64,000 nt of DNA from Whalleya microplaca (taxonomy: Eukaryota; Ascomycota; Sordariomycetes; Xylariales; Xylariaceae): the NCBI GenBank assembly GCA_022497155.1, contig MU385730.1:496001-560000 (forward strand). The letters run 5' to 3'. The position numbers were made by a program, and so were the translations under genes. Positions 61,701 to 64,000 of this stretch are shown here, one piece after another. Each line of letters starts with the position of its first letter. Within the stretch, counting starts at the first letter, position 1. A model generated the notes under the pieces. It searched no databases. It was not told where the DNA came from and saw nothing but the letters and a program-made list of their open reading frames with translations.

Positions 61701-64000
61701 TTTGTATAAATCCGGCTAAAATATAGGTAATTAAAAAATAGGAGCTTCCTAAAACGCTTAAGGAAATCTGCAATTTTTTAAGATTTGTAAACTTTTACCG
61801 GGATTTTATTAAAAACTATATAGATTTTACTACCTCTTTATCGGCATTTATAAAAAAAGGGGTACTATTTCGATAGGGGCTTTTGGAAAATCTAACGTTC
61901 GAAAACCTTAAATAAGCGTTTTTAAAAAAACCGGCCTTAATATAATAAAACCCCGAACGAAAGATAGTAATCGAAATAGATTGCTTGGGATAAACTTGTA
62001 GAAAATGCCTATTATAGTGTGATAAGCGAGGGATTCTATTACCTGTAGCTTATTATTTTAGGCGCTTAATCCCGGCAAAAGTTAATTATAAAATCTATAA
62101 TAAAAAGCTATTAGTAATTATAAGCTACTTGCGAATATAAGACGCGAAGTTATAAAACGTAGCTTTAATATTTATAATTTTATTTAACTATAAAAATTTA
62201 AAATATTTTATAACTTTTAAAAGACTTTTCGAGCGATAAATATATTAGTTAAAAGAATTAACACGCTTTAATTTCCGATTGGAATTCCGTACTAAATACT
62301 TAAGCACTAAACCCGACGTTTTTTTACGGCGCAAACAAAACCTGTTATAAAAAATATAAGATAAAAAGTATAAAAAACGGGAATTTTAACTACTATAAAA
62401 AAAATAGTTACTTTATACGTAATTTAAGAAATATAAATAAGCGGGGACTATTAAAATAAAATATATTCAGTTATACGGATAAAATATCCCGGAAGGTAAA
62501 AAAATTTTCGAATATAAAAATTTATAATTATTATAAAATATAAAAGTAGCGAAAAACTTAAGTTACGCGCGAGTAATAAAAGCGGTAGTCTAAAAAAACT
62601 AAGCGTTCTCTAAAAACCTAAACGTAAAAATATCGTTATCGGAATATAATATCGATAATAAAGGTTAATTATATTTCCGCGAGCGTATTTAAATCCCTAA
62701 TTAGAAGCCGTTCCGTATTGTTTTAGTATAGAATATTTATAACTTATATTTAGTAAGGCATTCGGAAAAAAAAAATATATTAATAATGTTCTCGAGAACG
62801 TTTTATTAGCTTAAAATATCGGCGTTTGTAAAACGCTTTTATAAAAATTGCGATATTTATAAAAGAAAAACGGTATAGCGTAATTAAAAAAAAGGGCTTT
62901 TAAAACTGTTATTTATCCCGGATCGATTTTATAGTAAACTATTTATCGATTTTATAACCGACCTGCTAGCTATTTCTGAATAAAACCTTATTTTTATAAT
63001 AGTAATTTTTAATCGATTAAAAAAGTAGGTTATATTAGAAACTATAATTTCGATAGAGGCGGAAATATATGCCGAACGGTTTATAAATTATTATTAAAGG
63101 TATTATAGTTTTTCCTGTATTATAATTAATAATAGAAAATTTAATTAAATAAAGCGGTTTTAAAAATAGCTTTACTTATTGGTAGAAATCGAGTAGCGTT
63201 TATTAACTACGTTTTACCCGGAAACCGATAAAATTATTAAACGAATAAACCAAAAAATATTAATATATTTTCGAGCGTTTATATTATATGCTTAATTCGA
63301 ATAAAACTTATTACTACCGGAAACGATACTCGTAATTAATAACCGAAATATTATAATAATAGGGCTAAGTCCCTTTTTTATATTTTATAGATACTATATA
63401 AAACCTATTCCAGTAATAAAATATATCCCGAGACTTATTTCCGAACCGCGCGTACGGGCGGAAGCTTTTATTTAGCGCCTAAAAAAAGCGATAAAATTCG
63501 TATAAGCCGTAATAATAATTACGTAATAACGATAAAAAAATATAGCTAATAAGCGGCGATTTTTTATAAAGTAATTCCGAATAAAAAATAAGATATAATT
63601 AACGCTTAAAAATATTTCTATACCTTAATCTTTATAAAAATTAGTATAATTATATATTAAATATAAAATAACGCGCGTTATTAACCCTTAGGTTATAAAA
63701 CTAAATATACCGAAAAAAATATATAACCGGTTTTATATCGAGCTTATTTGCTGCGTAAGAAATAATCCCTTGCCTTTTTAAAGGAACGAAAATATATAAT
63801 TTCCCCCTATAGTTAATAAAAAAAAAGAAAAAAAAACAAAATAGCAAATAAAGGAAATTATTCGAGTAACTACTAAACGGAAAAGGCAAAAAAAAACTAA
63901 ATAAATGTTAATAAAGTAAGTAAGCCATATAGCCCTAACGTAAAAACCGCTCGAAAACTTAAAAAATACCGAAATAATAGACTGTTTTAAAGAAAATTAT

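Larger units (their letters stand above)
51960..64000. other. RIP-mutated AT-rich heterochromatin-like block
   Basis: The whole span is AT-rich and has no long ORF on either strand. CA and TG dinucleotides are scarce, while TA is abundant and CG is well retained; for example 63421-63480 has nearly no CA or TG but many CG. This is the known signature of repeat-induced point mutation, which converts CpA to TpA. Decayed copia and gypsy pol genes account for most of it. Short less-mutated islands are at about 58716-58800 and 61526-61660. Confidence 0.9.
58716..64000 (+). mobile_element. RIP-decayed Ty3/gypsy retrotransposon, cut by window end
   Basis: Gypsy-order pol is readable on the + strand. 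The LTR-like start is at 58716, and a gag-type ORF starts at ATG 58947 but soon stops. A retropepsin-like region lies near 60380-60480. The RT holds LLDKRYIYASNSF (about 61140), FGLFEYLVTPFGL (about 61411-61450) and an intact YIDDMLIYS box (61526-61552). RNase H-like pieces follow at about 61960-62300. The integrase holds FYSKLFIDFITDLL (about 62930-62975), then INNRNIIIIGLSPFF (about 63340-63380). Stops are frequent. The polymerase box is in a short less-mutated island, with 61538-61726 open. The 3' LTR lies beyond the window. Inactive; family identity is secure from domain order. Confidence 0.88.

Overview
The window is nuclear DNA of a filamentous ascomycete (Pezizomycotina, probably Sordariomycetes). 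The evidence is short GT-AG introns with CTAAC/CTGAC-type branch points, fungal gene families (HET, fungal STAND N-terminal domain, BTB, DUF7708-like), AGGTAGGT-rich spacers, and an AT-rich block with the signature of repeat-induced point mutation (RIP). I do not commit to a genus.

Three compartments follow one another. (1) About 1-31 kb is a conserved housekeeping region: mitochondrial serine hydroxymethyltransferase (-), ribosomal protein eL19 (-), the translational activator GCN1 (-), a DEAH/RHA-type helicase of the YLR419W/DHX29-DHX57 group (+, divergent from GCN1) and a PRP24/SART3-type U6 snRNP factor (-). Four of the five relate to translation, one-carbon supply or splicing. I assembled the multi-exon models by hand, and the exon lengths sum to whole codons in every one. 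(2) About 31-52 kb is accessory: a glycosylated membrane protein with an in-frame TAG, a STAND-N/ankyrin protein, a BTB protein, a HET-domain protein, a small secreted protein with a TATA box, a broken MFS transporter, an SDR oxidoreductase, and a DUF7708/degenerate-NACHT-like gene that lost its 5' end. Three of these families are associated with fungal non-self recognition. (3) From about 51.9 kb to the end, the DNA is AT-rich and stop-riddled. It holds a RIP-mutated Ty1/copia element (about 52.3-57.6 kb) and a RIP-mutated Ty3/gypsy element (from about 58.7 kb, running off the end), both on the + strand. A 35-bp-arm palindrome sits on the border, and only its outer arm has gained G:C to A:T changes.

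Points of special interest are an eL19 start codon split by an intron (AT|G), a GC-AG intron in GCN1 containing a 42-base homopolymer, abrupt near-saturated GC3 at the 3' ends of three unrelated housekeeping genes, the in-frame TAG in the membrane protein, the sharp RIP boundary with the truncated immune-like gene, and an un-mutated hairpin in the gypsy LTR. No CRISPR, rRNA or convincing tRNA was seen. I do not claim a new system; the HET/STAND/DUF7708 neighbourhood next to heterochromatin is the best candidate for one.
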